Of a DNA stretch of 64,000 nt, positions 49,730 through 62,604 are shown in pieces. How positions within the stretch are numbered: position 1 is the stretch's first letter; each line of letters starts with the position of its first letter. The stretch covers positions 36,314,168 to 36,378,167 of the forward strand of contig NC_092569.1 of assembly GCF_037975245.1 (NCBI RefSeq), in the 5' to 3' direction. The stretch comes from Apostichopus japonicus. Its lineage: Eukaryota > Echinodermata > Holothuroidea > Aspidochirotida > Stichopodidae. The notes beneath the pieces are model-generated. The model ran no database searches. It saw only the letters and a list, made by a program, of their open reading frames with translations, and was not told where the DNA came from. The position numbers and the translations under genes are program-made.

Positions 49730-52700
49730 CATAACCCAACCGATGTAATCAGTTTACCAACTTCACATAATCATTACCCAACTGATATAATCATTAACTG
49801 TTTACCTATCTTACATAATCACCATTATCATATACATGTAATCATACACTGTTTACCTCCCTTCATAATCATCCTTACCAAACTGATGTAATCATAAACT
49901 GTTTACCTCCATTCTGTAATCATCCTTACCCAACTGATGTAATCATAAACTGTTTACCTATCCTATGTAATCATCTTTATCAAACTGATGTAATCATAAA
50001 ATGTTTACCTCCCTTCCGTAAGCATCCTTACCAAACTGATGTAATCATAAACTGTTTACCAATCTCATGCAATCATCCTTACCAAACTGATGTAATCATA
50101 AACTGTTTACCTCCTTTCTGTATAATCATCGTTACCAAACTGATGTAATCATAAACTGTTTACCAATCTTATATAATCATATTTATCAAACTGATGTAAT
50201 CATAAAATGTTTACCTCCCTTCCGTAAGCATCCTTACCAAGCTGATGTAATCATAAACTGTTTACCAATCTCATGCAATCATCCTTACCAAACTGATGTA
50301 ATCATAAACTGTTTACCTCCTTTCTGTATAATCATCGTTACCAAACTGATGTAATCATAAACTGTTTACCAATCTTATGTAATCATCCTTACCAAACTGA
50401 TGTAATCATAAACTGTTTACCTCCTTTCTGTATAATCATTACCAAACTGATGTAATCATAAACTGTTTACCTCCTTTCTGTATAATCATTACCAAACTGA
50501 TGTAATCATAAACTGTTTACCAATCTTATGTAATCATCTTTACCAAACTGATGTAATCATAAACTGTTTACCTCCATTCCGTAAACATCCTTACCAAACT
50601 GATGTAATCATAAACTGTTTACCAATCTCATGCAATCATCCTCACCCAACTGATGTAATCATAAACTTTTTACCATTCCTATGTAGTCATCTTTATCAAA
50701 CTGATGTAATCATAAAATGTTTACCAATCTTACGTTATCATCCTTACCAAACTGATGTAATCATAAACTGTTTACCAATCTTTTGTAATCATCCTTACCA
50801 AGATGATGTAATTATAAACTGTTTACCAATCTTATGTAATCATCCTTACCAAACTGATGTAATCATAAACTGTTTACCAATCTCATGCAATCATCCTTAC
50901 CAAACTGATGTAATCATAAACTGTTTACCTCCTTTCTGTATAATCATCGTTACCAAACTGATGTAATCATAAACTGTTTACCAATCTTATATAATCATAT
51001 TTATCAAACTGATGTAATCATAAAATGTTTACCTCCCTTCCGTAAGCATCCTTACCAAGCTGATGTAATCATAAACTGTTTACCAATCTCATGCAATCAT
51101 CCTTACCAAACTGATGTAATCATAAACTGTTTACCTCCTTTCTGTATAATCATCGTTACCAAACTGATGTAATCATAAACTGTTTACCAATCTTATGTAA
51201 TCATCCTTACCAAACTGATGTAATTATAAACTGTTTACCTCCTTTCTGTATAATCATTACCAAACTGATGTAATCATAAACTGTTTACCTCCTTTCTGTA
51301 TAATCATTACCAAACTGATGTAATCATAAACTGTTTACCAATCTTATGTAATCATCTTTACCAAACTGATGTAATCATAAACTGTTTACCTCCATTCCGT
51401 AAACATCCTTACCAAACTGATGTAATCATAAACTGTTTACCAATCTCATGCAATCATCCTCAACCAACTGATGTAATCATAAACTTTTTACCATTCCTAT
51501 GTAATCATCTTTATCAAACTGATGTAATCATAAACTGTTTACCTCCCTTCCGTATGCATCCTTACCAAACTGATGTAATCATAAACTGTTTACCAATCTT
51601 TTGTAATCATCCTTACCAAACTGATGTAATCATAAACTGTTTACCTCCTTTCTGTATAATCATCGTTACCAAACTGATGTAATCATAAACTGTTTACCAA
51701 TCTTATGTAATCATCCTTACCAAACTGATGTAATCATAAACTGTTTACCTCCTTTCTGTATAATCATTACCAAACTGATGTAATCATAAACTGTTTACCT
51801 CCTTTCTGTATAATCATTACCAAACTGATGTAATCATAAACTGTTTACCAATCTTATGTAATCATCTTTACCAAACTGATGTAATCATAAACTGTTTACC
51901 TCCATTCCGTAAACATCCTTACCAAACTGATGTAATCATAAACTGTTTACCAATCTCATGCAATCATCCTCACCCAACTGATGTAATCATAAACTTTTTA
52001 CCATTCCTATGTAGTCATCTTTATCAAACTGATGTAATCATAAAATGTTTACCAATCTTACGTTATCATCCTTACCAAACTGATGTAATCATAAACTGTT
52101 TACCAATCTTTTGTAATCATCCTTACCAAGATGATGTAATTATAAACTGTTTACCAATCTTATGTAATCATCCTTACCAAACTGATGTAATCATAAACTG
52201 TTTACCAATCTCATGCAATCATCCTTACCAAACTGATGTAATCATAAACTGTTTACCTCCTTTCTGTATAATCATCGTTACCAAACTGATGTAATCATAA
52301 ACTGTTTACCAATCTTATATAATCATATTTATCAAACTGATGTAATCATAAAATGTTTACCTCCCTTCCGTAAGCATCCTTACCAAGCTGATGTAATCAT
52401 AAACTGTTTACCAATCTCATGCAATCATCCTTACCAAACTGATGTAATCATAAACTGTTTACCTCCTTTCTGTATAATCATCGTTACCAAACTGATGTAA
52501 TCATAAACTGTTTACCAATCTTATGTAATCATCCTTACCAAACTGATGTAATCATAAACTGTTTACCTCCTTTCTGTATAATCATTACCAAACTGATGTA
52601 ATCATAAACTGTTTACCTCCTTTCTGTATAATCATTACCAAACTGATGTAATCATAAACTGTTTACCAATCTTATGTAATCATCTTTACCAAACTGATGT

Positions 52701-53045
52701 AATCATAAACTGTTTACCTCCATTCCGTAAACATCCTTACCAAACTGATGTAATCATAAACTGTTTACCAATCTCATGCAATCATCCTCAACCAACTGAT
52801 GTAATCATAAACTTTTTACCATTCCTATGTAATCATCTTTATCAAACTGATGTAATCATAAAATGTTTACCAATCTTACGTTATCATCCTTACCAAACTG
52901 ATGTAATCATAAACTGTTTACCAATCTTTTGTAATCATCCTTACCAAGCTGATGTAATTATAAACTGTTTACCAATCTTATGTAATCATCCTTACTAAAC
53001 TGATATAATCATAAACTGTTTACCAATCTTATGTAATCATCAGGT
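49730..53045. repeat. 3.3-kb satellite of about 45-50 bp units with higher-order structure
   Basis: About 65-70 units of the type CAAACTGATGTAATCATAAA + CTGTTTACCAATCTTATG + TAATCATCCTTAC. Variant units (CTCCTTTCTGTATAATCATCG; CTTATATAATCATATTTATC; AATCTTTTGTAATC...AAGATG) recur in the same order at intervals of about 825 and 1,320 bases, so large blocks were copied within the array. It ends cleanly near 53045. It lies 3' of the lectin gene. Confidence 0.92.
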
Positions 53046-54189
53046 TACTTCTCAATGGGGTTCTCCAACCATCCCCATGAGCCAACAGAGGGTGCTGTCA
53101 CAAGATCTTACCTAGTTTCCTGAACTTGACAAGCTGCAGTCTCAGACTGTATATCACATCGGTACTGTGAGCTGATCACTAATAGTATATATATACAACT
53201 TCCTTTTAGTTATTGAAGTAGACAGGTTTTTGAAACATTTATTCAAAGTTAGAAGTCAAACTAATTGTTTAAACACCTTAACTTGTTGCATTTTAAAATC
53301 CTTTTGTTTTTAAACCTTGAACTAGTCAATTACCAAGCATGTGTGTATCCAAGCTTATCTGGCGAGTGTGAACGTGATACCTTGATTCAGGAATAATATC
53401 ACAGTCCCCTTTGTCAAAATGCAAGAGAGCCCCTTCCTCTGCTGGAAAGTCTCTACCAATCAATTCTCAATAAACATCGAACATTAATATGTACACAGTA
53501 ATTCAAATGGAATACAGAGAGTCAAGATAATAAATAAATTCTGTGTAAAACACTGTTATGCAATATACTGTTTGGGTAGACTATGCATAAAGGCTAGGAA
53601 AATATTACAGTGGATTTGATTCAGCAATACAACCTTTTAAGATGTATTTTTTTGTGAGAAATGCATGTTGAGAATTCCAATAGGCTATCCCATCCATCCC
53701 ATAACGTGATATGGGTAACTACTTTTATTGAGAACAAGTATCTGAACATATACCTGTGCAAACAATATTAGTATATATATTATTTCAGGACTGATAACAA
53801 TACATAAGAATGTGTGTGTGTCTGCACTTGTTTTGTATTCTGACTAAGGGCTTGAACAAAGGAATTGCGAGTCCTCAGACGGTAAGAATCACCAGGTCCT
53901 CAGAAAAGTTCTATTGTTAAGGGATATTGTTAAGGTTAGGGTACGTGGACTTGAACAGTAGGAAAAACAATGAGCTCCTCAGTCTGATTGTAAAACACAC
54001 CTGGGTGTGTCTGTGTCTGTTAAAAGAAGTTTTTAGAAGGTTGTGTACATGGAGGGGGGGGGGGGAGGGGATGAAATTTGGGTTATCTGTGACATTTCTG
54101 TTTGCTGGTATGGATGATATATTTGCTGAACTCCAGTGTGTTTGTTAGTTTTGATCCTCTTATCAAGTACTTAGTGGAAAGAACCGTAA
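53046..54189 (-). other. Probable 3' flank of the lectin gene
   Basis: No coding region. On the minus strand a candidate polyadenylation signal AATAAA lies at 53724-53729, about 460 bases after the lectin stop codon. A G tract lies near 54051-54063. Confidence 0.4.
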
Positions 54190-57100
54190 CTAGACGGGTC
54201 TTATCTTCATTTCTGTGTATTTGATGTAATATCGAACTCCAGGTAGTTCATACCAGCGTATGCTTGATCGATCATTATCTGCTGCCATGTAGTCACCATT
54301 GAGGTTAGAATATGCACAGTCCTTGTACCACCAGGCTCCATGGCGTCTAACAGCACAGTTTCGACTGCCTGTATTATCATTGTCCCTGTCAAAGGTAGTG
54401 AAGGCAGCATTAAGATGATAACTCAAAGCAAAACCACCAGGGTAACCTCCATCTATGTCTGTGTATTAAACAAATAAAGATATTCCCTTAAACTACAATC
54501 CATCACAATTAAGGGACCTATCACAATATAGACACATTAAACAATTAGTAAATATGATTGGATATATGTTGCATCTGTAGAGTGATATCTCTACATATCA
54601 CTACACAACAGAACATTAATGCTCAATCTCTGTGACAGTCTACATCACATATCACTGTGGTATTTGAGTTATGTTATATCTCAGCATGTCACTGTTAGGA
54701 AGTTGTGCACGTCTTTGTGTGATGACTCAGCATGTCACTGTAAGAACATTATGCTTGGTCTACTGTCTTATCATATCACTGTCTGTCGTTATGCTTGGTT
54801 TATGTGATGTCTTATCATATCACTGTATGTCATTATTCTTGGTTTATGTGATGTCTTATCATATCACTGTCAGTCATTATGCTTGGTTTATGTGATGTCT
54901 TATCATATCACTGTCAGTCATTATGCTTGGTTTATGTGATGTCTTATCATATCACTGTCAGTCATTATGCTTGGTTTATGTGATGTCTTATCATATCACT
55001 GTCAGTCATTATGCTTGGTTTATGTGATGTCTTATCATATCACTGTCTGTCATTTTGCTTGGTTTATGTGATGTCTTATCATATCACTGTCAGTCATTAT
55101 GCTTGGTTTATGTGATGTCTTATCATATCACTGTCATTCACTATGCTTGGTTTATGTGATGTCTTATCATATCACTGTATGTCGTTATGCTTGGTTTACG
55201 TGATGTCTTAGGATATCACTGTCAGCCATTATGCTTGGTTTATGTGATGTCTTAGCATATCACTGTCAGTCATTATGCTTATTTTATGAGCTGTCGGTAA
55301 TGATGCTAGGATTATGTGATGTCTTAGCATATCACTGTCAGTCATTATGCTTGGTTTATGTGATGTCTTATCATATCACTGTCATTCACTATGCTTGGTT
55401 TATGTGATGTCTTATCATATCACTGTATGTCGTTATGCTTGGTTTACGTGATGTCTTAGCATATCACTGTATGTCGTTATGCTTGGTTTACGTGATGTCT
55501 TAGCATATCACTGTATGTCGTTATGCTTGGTTTATGTGATGTCTTATCATATCACTGTCAGTCATTATGCTTGGCTTATGTGATGTCTTAGCATATCACT
55601 GTCTCTCGTTATGCTTGGTTCACGTTATGTCTTGGCATATCACTGTCTGTCATGCTTGGTTTATGTGATGTATTAGCATGTCACTGTCAGTAATTATATG
55701 TGATCTATGTGATATCTCACAGCTCGTAACAATAATCTTTAATAGTTTTGTTTTAACTGTAATTTTATATTTAAACATATTAATTAACCCAGGAACCATA
55801 GTGTAAGTTAATCCAATAACTGTTTATCCTGCTCCTTAGGACTAGTATAGACCAGCAAACAGCTATTACCTTACTAATCATATTCAATTATTACAATGAT
55901 AGCAAATGATTTCTCACTTAATTATCTGGATTTCAATGCCTTGTTAATGCAGCCATGTAACAGGAAGGAATATTCTCAGGCAAATATAGTGTTGACTTTG
56001 TGGGCACCCACTCTGGAGTGAAGATAGCAACAGTCATGAGCTTGGTTAATCCAATATCTGTCAAAGGTTTGCTCCTACAAACTAAGGCAGCAATTAATAG
56101 GATCATAGCTGATTGATGCATTAGCTGAAATTGAAACGACCAACCCAGCTCCCACCCTTTTTAATTTCAAACAGCTAATGACGCCGCTGTTAAAACAAGT
56201 TCCCCAAAAAAGTGTCATATTTAAAAAAAATGTTCACAAAGGGAACAAGTAGCCTACAATAGAGTAATGAATTGAAAGGTTTGCTTAGACTTGTAGACTT
56301 CACGGCATGGTTCAGACGCGAAAATGGATTTCATTTTACCTATAATAAGGCTAAAATTATTATCATGTGTAATAAAGAAACATGACATAGACCCCTCACT
56401 ACAAAACTGGACATTTCACCTGTAGCAACACAAATTGTATTGAAAACCAAATGAAAATGTAATCCAATTATTCCATAGCGGTGATAGCAGGATATTTTCA
56501 TCCATGTGATAACGTATATAACCATTTGCAACCATCCCCATCCATAAAGTAACATACCCTGCCTCTCCACCCTCCCATTGCTACAATAACTGAAAAAAGT
56601 TGCTTTAAAAAATGTATATCGCCTTAAAACTGTTAATGTATTTGTGACCTCTGTAAAATTCTTACCACAGCTATATATTAAAGTTGCATGCCAATGAACT
56701 TCCCTGGTAATCTAGGTCCAGGGGTGACTACTTAGGTTGCTTAAAACAATGAAGATCATGCAGCTGGCTGCCCTATACTGTAGAATGAACATTACACGAT
56801 AAAATACACTTACCGAGTATATTATGAAACAAACAGAACATGACATTTAATAGTACAGTGAAGTAGTATACAACAAACACAGAGAGAAACCTATAGTTTG
56901 GACAAACCTGCAGTTCCACTGTAAGTTCCCAGTCCAGACAGTCTGTAATTGTCACTTTCATCGTTGATCCGGAAAAAGTCAAACTTTGCGTAGTATGCAT
57001 CTCCAATTTTATTCACCATATCGATCCGAAGTTGATATTTACCTTGATTGGTGAGGTCATACAACTTATCATTTCCCAACCAAAACTCATGGTCCAGCTC

Positions 57101-60100
57101 ACCAAAGCCTTCTTTATAGCTTGTCCAGTTACGATAGAAGTCAACGGAACCATCAACACGACGTTGGAACACCTGTATAATGTAAAAACAAAAAGAATAA
57201 TTTTAATAATAAATAAGAATAAATTTATTTCAATAACATTTTCACTGAGAAGTGGACTGTAGTCCTTCTATTATATACATAAGCAAAGGATGACCTCTGA
57301 ATGAAGCAGTAATTGACAATGTTCCACTGAAGTCCTACATCCTCACCTGTAATTTACCCTTCTGTCAGTGGCATGGGATTCCCACATAGTGTCTACAGAC
57401 TGGTTATTATCTGAAACAGTACTCGACAACCTTTGAGACCCACATGCCAGGATCATCCATGAGGACTGAGCCAGCACCCACCATACCCCAATCCCCCTCA
57501 GAATGGATGCTCAGAAATCAATGTGTAGTTTGCCCCCCCCCCCCCTCCCCTCCAGAATAGATGCTCAGAAAGCTAGTTTGGTCTATGGACTTGATGTTTA
57601 GTAAAAGAAACAAAACTTAAGATAAATCTTGTAACGTCTACAAAAAACCAGCAAACCCACCAAAACTGATTTTGTGACCCATAAGTCTTAATTTCATCAT
57701 CTACTTTCGAGTCAATACTCGGTAGGTTTGGTCAAGGTGAGACCCCACCTTAAAACCAGGATGCAAAAATGCATTGACGTTTTCCATGAGGCAGTTAGCT
57801 GTATGTTTATGGAATCTAGTACATGAAACCTTTCTTAGGATATCATGCTTACAAGGCTTCAGATTCCACACTTTGTTGTATTTTTCACTGACATGAAAAG
57901 ACCACTACATGATTAGACTAACTAACCTAGAATGTGTGTGACGTTGCACCTGAACTGACTTAAATTGCAAAGTGAATTTCACCTTCTACCATAGTTGATT
58001 GTACACACACCAGGACAGAAAAGTGTTTAACTGATGTCTGTGTGTGTAATGTAGACAATTAGAACACTGTTGGATATTGTTGCTTAAATATATTAACTCT
58101 GTCCCATTACAAATAATGGAATCTTATATATTGTCAAATTTCCACAGTCTTCATTTGGAAGAGAAACATTCTGAAAGATTTTGGGCTCAGCTCTGGTTTG
58201 TGTTGAAATGCCCAATTCCTCATTTCCCCCTTTTTGATTACTTCAACAAATCTAAAATGACCTCATTATCTGAGAGAAAGAGTCTACTATTGTGACAGAC
58301 AGATTGATTTTGTAATTAACTCTAAATCTATATCAAGTGAGCAACTCTGACATTCCCCAATTTATAGATACTGTAATTAGACACTGGAACTATAGGTTCA
58401 AAATTAGTAAAGAAAATTAAGATTCAAAGGAAGATGCAAAGACCAATGGGAAGAATATCAATGTACTGCTACTATCTGCATGGTTTCATTAGAGTAATCA
58501 CAAGTTTATTGAGTTGGCACTTGTTTCTAGTTCCAGAGGACGCTAAAAGGTTTATTTGTTTCTGACAAATTCACTGCCATTGCAAATGTATAGGTAGGAA
58601 CAGAACCCATCACACTCGCGTCACAAACTACTTCCATACCACAGTGATTCTGCTGACCAGTTTGAATTTGTAATAACACATATACAATACATCTATAGGA
58701 TGTCATACTAGACTTACCATCCATCCTCCTCCGTCAGTCATATTATACATATATACAATATATCGCACATACTATAGGATGTCATACTAGACTTACCGTC
58801 CATCCTCCTCCGTCAGTCATATTATACATACATACAATATATCGCACATACTATAGGATGTCATACTAGACTTACCGTCCATCCACCTCCGTCAGTCATA
58901 TTATACATATATACAATATATCGTCTATACTATAGGATGTCATACTAGACTTACCGTCCATCCACCTCCGTCAGTCATATTATACATATACAATATATCG
59001 TCTATACTATAGGATGTCATACTAGACTTACCGTCCATCCACCTCCGTCAGTCATATTATACATATACAATATATCGTCTATACTATAGGATGTCATACT
59101 AGACTTACCGTCCATCCTCCTCTGTCAGTCATATTATACATATATACAATATATTGTCTATACTATAGGATGTCATACTAGACTCACCGTCCATCCTCCT
59201 TCGTCAGTCATATTATACATATGCAATATATCGTCTATACTATAGGATGTCATACTAGACTTACCGTCCATCCTCCTCCATCAGTCATATTATACATATA
59301 TACCACATATCGTCTATACTGTTGGATGTCATACTAGACTTACCGTCCATCCTCCTCCATCAGTCATATTATACATATACAATATATCGTCTATACAATA
59401 GGATGACATACTAGACTACCGTCCATCCTCCTCCATCAGTCATATTATACATATATACAATATATCGTCTATACTATAGGATGTCATACTAGACTTACCG
59501 TCCATCCTCCTCTGTCAGTCATATTATACATATGCAATATATCGTCTATACTATAGGATGTCATACTAGACTCACCGTCCATCCTCCTCCGTCAGTCATA
59601 TTATACATATACAATATATCGTCTATACTATAGGATGTCATACTAGACTTACCGTCCATCCTCCTCCATCAGTCATATTATATATATACCACATATCGTC
59701 TATACTGTTGGATGTCATACTAGACTTACCGTCCATCCTCCTCCATCAGTCATATTATACATATACAATATATATCGTCTATACAATAGGATGACATACT
59801 AGACTACCGTCCATCCTCCTCCATCAGTCATATTATACATACATACAATACATCATCTATACTCTAGGATGTCATACTAGACTTACCGTCCATCCTCCTC
59901 CATCAGTCATATTATACATATATATCATCTATAGTATAGGGTGTCATACTAGATTGACTTACCGCCCATCCACCTCCGTCAGTCATATTATACATATAAT
60001 ATACTGTATCGCACATACTATAGGATGTCATACTAGACTTACCGTCCATCCTCCTCCGTCGGTCATATTATACATATACAATATATCGTCTATACTATAG

Positions 60101-60767
60101 GATGTCATACTAGACTTACCGTCCATCCTCCTCCGTCAGTTATATTATACATACACAATATATCGTCTATACTATAGGATGTCATACTAGACTTACCGTC
60201 CATCCTCCTCCGTCAGTTATATTATACATACACAATATATCGTCTATACTATAGGATGTCATACTAGACTTACCGTCCATCCTCTTCCGTCAGTAATATT
60301 ATACATCGTCTATACTATAGGATGTCATACTAGACTTACCGTCCATCCTTCTCCATCAGTCATATTATACATATATACCACATATCGTCTATACTATAGG
60401 ATGTCATACTAGACTTACCGTCCATCCTCTTCCGTCAGTAATATTATACATATATATATCGTCTTTACTATAGGATGTCATACTAGACTTACCGTCCATC
60501 CTTCTCCGTCAGTCATATTATACATACACAATATATCGTCTTTACTATAGGATGTCATACTAGACTTACCGTCCATCCTCCTCCGTCAGTCATATTACAG
60601 AAGACTTCAAAGGGTGGTCCATTCCAGTTAGTTGGTTTGATGGTGTATGTGCTAGTTTTATTACAACCAGCATTGAACCAATCCAGGCAGTTGGTCATCT
60701 GACAATTATGACCAACATGAAACATAGAAAGTACAGAGATAGCACAAATGATCACATACAAAGGTAC
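54190..60767 (-). CDS. Fibrinogen-related secreted lectin (ficolin/techylectin/FREP-like), 5' end missing
   Basis: Minus-strand exons are 60570-60767, 56908-57172 and 54190-54458, GT-AG joined with closing phases. The first begins in phase 0 after TGACAG with VPLYVIICAISVLSMFHVG, a signal-peptide core, so a short upstream exon should supply the ATG; it was not found. The fibrinogen domain follows: CLDWFNAGC and FCNMTDGGGWT, then VFQRRVDGSVDFYRNWTSY, GFGELDHEFWLGNDKLYDLT and FDFFRINDESDNYRLSG. The last exon has FTTFDRDNDNTGSRNCA (the calcium-site acidic loop), WWYKDCAYSNLNGDY and a TAG stop. At about 219 residues the domain is full length with its Cys residues in place. Such proteins bind acetylated sugars or microbes in invertebrate immunity. 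No collagen-like or coiled-coil region lies in the exons seen. Intron 1 is invaded by the donor-site array and intron 2 by a 44-bp minisatellite. Confidence 0.88.
54740..55700. repeat. 44-bp intronic minisatellite, about 21 copies
   Basis: Units TTTATGTGATGTCTTATCAT + ATCACTGTCAGTCATTATGCTTGG repeat with 44-base spacing in the intron before the last lectin exon. Variants (TCTTAGCATATC, TGTATGTCGTTATG) cluster towards the high-coordinate side. Confidence 0.92.
55701..56907. other. Lectin intron, no other feature
   Basis: Intronic sequence. A lone hAT-like end, GACGCCGCTG, at about 56175-56184 resembles the ends of the 988-1929 element but has no visible partner. Confidence 0.4.
57173..58674. 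other. Lectin intron before the donor array, no other feature
   Basis: Intronic DNA with a C tract at about 57532-57546. Nothing else is recognisable. Confidence 0.4.
58675..60569 (-). repeat. Tandem array of the lectin exon end plus its splice donor, 24 extra copies
   Basis: On the gene strand every unit repeats the last 28 bases of the exon ending at 60570, coding NMTDGGGWT, then the donor GTAAGTCTAGTATGACATCC and about 30-35 bases of intron (TATAGTATAGACGATATATT), with a period of about 70-80 bases. Counting the exon there are 25 donor positions; about 20 keep GTAAGT exactly, and a few read GTGAGT or have lost a base (GTAGTCT at about 59412 and 59803). The units lack an acceptor and the upstream part of the exon. 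Confidence 0.93.
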
Positions 60768-61440
60768 CTGTCATGTAGCAAATTTACATAAATTTGTTTT
60801 ATGGTATTATCAGCCCAGTCAGGAATAGAAACTCCCTGTGGTGATGGAACCCATTCAGCTCAATTAAAACATTACTAAATAATTTTCACAATGATATAAT
60901 TTATTTTATTGTTCACAATTGTGCAACAGTCTTCCAGGCTCCGATTTCGTCTCTAATACAATAAATGTGGTTCCTGCTATCCATCTTCATACTTGTATTA
61001 TGTACACTAATTTGACTATTTAAATTACAGAGCAATTTGCTTTGTGATACGTACCAGCTAAATTATTACCTGCAATCAGGAAGACGATGATGACAACAGA
61101 GAAAAAAATTATGGGATATCACATCCCAAAATGTTATTCAAAATAGGCAATTCGCTACACAAATGTGGAGATATATACCAGTGTTTGCACACAGGAACCA
61201 TAATAAATTCATGAGAGAAAGTTCAGAGCATTCAATACTCAGCTATGTACAAAAAATGTGAACACTAATTTCATTGAAAGGACAATGACAATATGTTGAC
61301 CATGGAAGAGAACCAGGACAAAGACATTTTGTACGCTTCAAGACCTGCATTACTGTAACTAGCTCCTTGCAGTATAATATTGTTCCATGGTTTACAAGTT
61401 TGACACTATTTATACTTTTATTAGAGTTTTAAAATAGCTA
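60768..61440. other. 5' flank or intron of the lectin gene
   Basis: Should contain or lead to the missing first lectin exon. No ATG-containing exon with a phase-0 donor could be identified. Confidence 0.4.
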
Positions 61441-61866
61441 ACAAAAACATACTTGCTGAATGAGGAAGGACAATTATGTCACATGAGAAGGTGGAAGTAC
61501 CTCATCCTATAATGTACACTCCATGAACAGACATTTTGTTTGGGGTAATTTGGGCAATAAGGAAACATTTATGCCTGGATACTTTGTGTCGAATTCATTG
61601 CAAATCTCTGACGATTCTAAGCTATTACAAACCAAATGTTCTAATTGGTCCTAACAAAAACATACATGCTGAATGAGGAAGGACAATTATGTCACATGGG
61701 AAGGTGGAAGTACCTCATCCTATAATGTACACTCCATGAACAGACATTTTGTTTGGGGTAATTTGGGCAATAAGGAAACATTTATGCCTGGATACTTTGT
61801 GTCGAATTCATTGCAAATCTCTGACGATTCTAAGCTATTACAAACCAAATGTTCTAATTGGTCCTA
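61441..61866. repeat. Recent 213-bp tandem duplication
   Basis: 61441-61653 and 61654-61866 are nearly identical (for example ACTTGCTG versus ACATGCTG, CATGAGAAGG versus CATGGGAAGG). The few differences indicate a young event. No coding content is evident. Confidence 0.93.
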
Positions 61867-62039
61867 CTGATAGTGTTAATGTTACCAAGCTTCATGGAAT
61901 GTATATACTTTAAATGCCAATCACAACATCAAGCCTTCTCTCCTACAAAGAGTAACAATTACATCATAACCAAATAGTCTCATGGGTACCATATTACCTT
62001 TTGGATGACAATGAGGAAAAATATCCAAATTTCAGGTTA

Positions 62040-62250
62040 TTACTGCCATGTAGGCGTACGAGGCGGGGGGGGGGTGGGGGCAGACTGCCCCCAAATTTCC
62101 AGAGGACAAGAAATTCGGGCAAAAGTCCTGAAAAATTTGGGCAGCCTAAGAGGAGAATATATATATATATATATGTATATGTATATATATATGATCTATA
62201 TATATATATATATATATGGTCATTTTCACAATCAGTGGTGTAACTTCCAA
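62040..62250. mobile_element. Transposon fragment with a (TA)n tract
   Basis: TGTAGGCGTACGAGGCGGGG, a G tract and GGGCAGACTGCCCCCAAATT resemble the G-rich interiors of the hAT-like elements in this window. It is followed by (AT)n at about 62157-62217 and by CAGTGGTGTAACTT at 62234, a hAT-like end. The boundaries are unclear. Confidence 0.45.
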
Positions 62251-62604
62251 TATTGGCACTTATTGCTTTGTAACTCAGTGACCAAATACCAGAATTCTTA
62301 GATTTTTTGTCATTTGACCATCCTAAAGTGAAGTCTACCTTGGGTAGCTTAACAAACTTTCTCGGTTTCTTCAGGTTGATTTGGTGGCCATAAATACGCA
62401 TAAAATATGCCAGTTCAGCCGTACACTCTCAACTACACTGTTTTTGTCAGAGCCTGTACTTATTGGTGGAAGGTATTTTCCAGTTCTTATTTGGTTGATA
62501 TTATCAACAAGTGTCCAAACTAAAATGCAATTGTGTTCCCCAGGTTTTCTTCCTTTCCTTCTCCAAGGAACGATGGCTAGATTTTGTCGTTTCGGAGGTG
62601 ACAT
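62250..62604 (-). pseudogene. Unrecognised open frame, probably broken by one frameshift
   Basis: ATG at 62604 opens MSPPKRQNLAIVPWRRKGRK and continues through a composition typical of real protein to VRLNWHILCVF near 62400. The frame then stops, while another phase continues smoothly as AYFMRIYGHQINLKKPRKFV, LPKVDFTLGWSND. A single frameshift near 62400 would explain this, or an intron. I do not recognise the family. The basic N-terminus and the motif repeats next door suggest a transposon-encoded DNA-binding protein (inference). Confidence 0.4.

Noticed and set aside
58675-60569. CRISPR-like regular repeat array
   Set aside because: The units are tandem, without unique spacers, and the host is clearly an animal. 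They derive from an exon end and its donor.
61075-61130. Minus-strand hydrophobic stretch IIFFSVVIIVFLIA followed by GCAG/GTAATA, as the missing lectin signal exon
   Set aside because: The frame has a TGA just upstream and no ATG, and its phase does not fit the phase-0 start of the exon at 60767.
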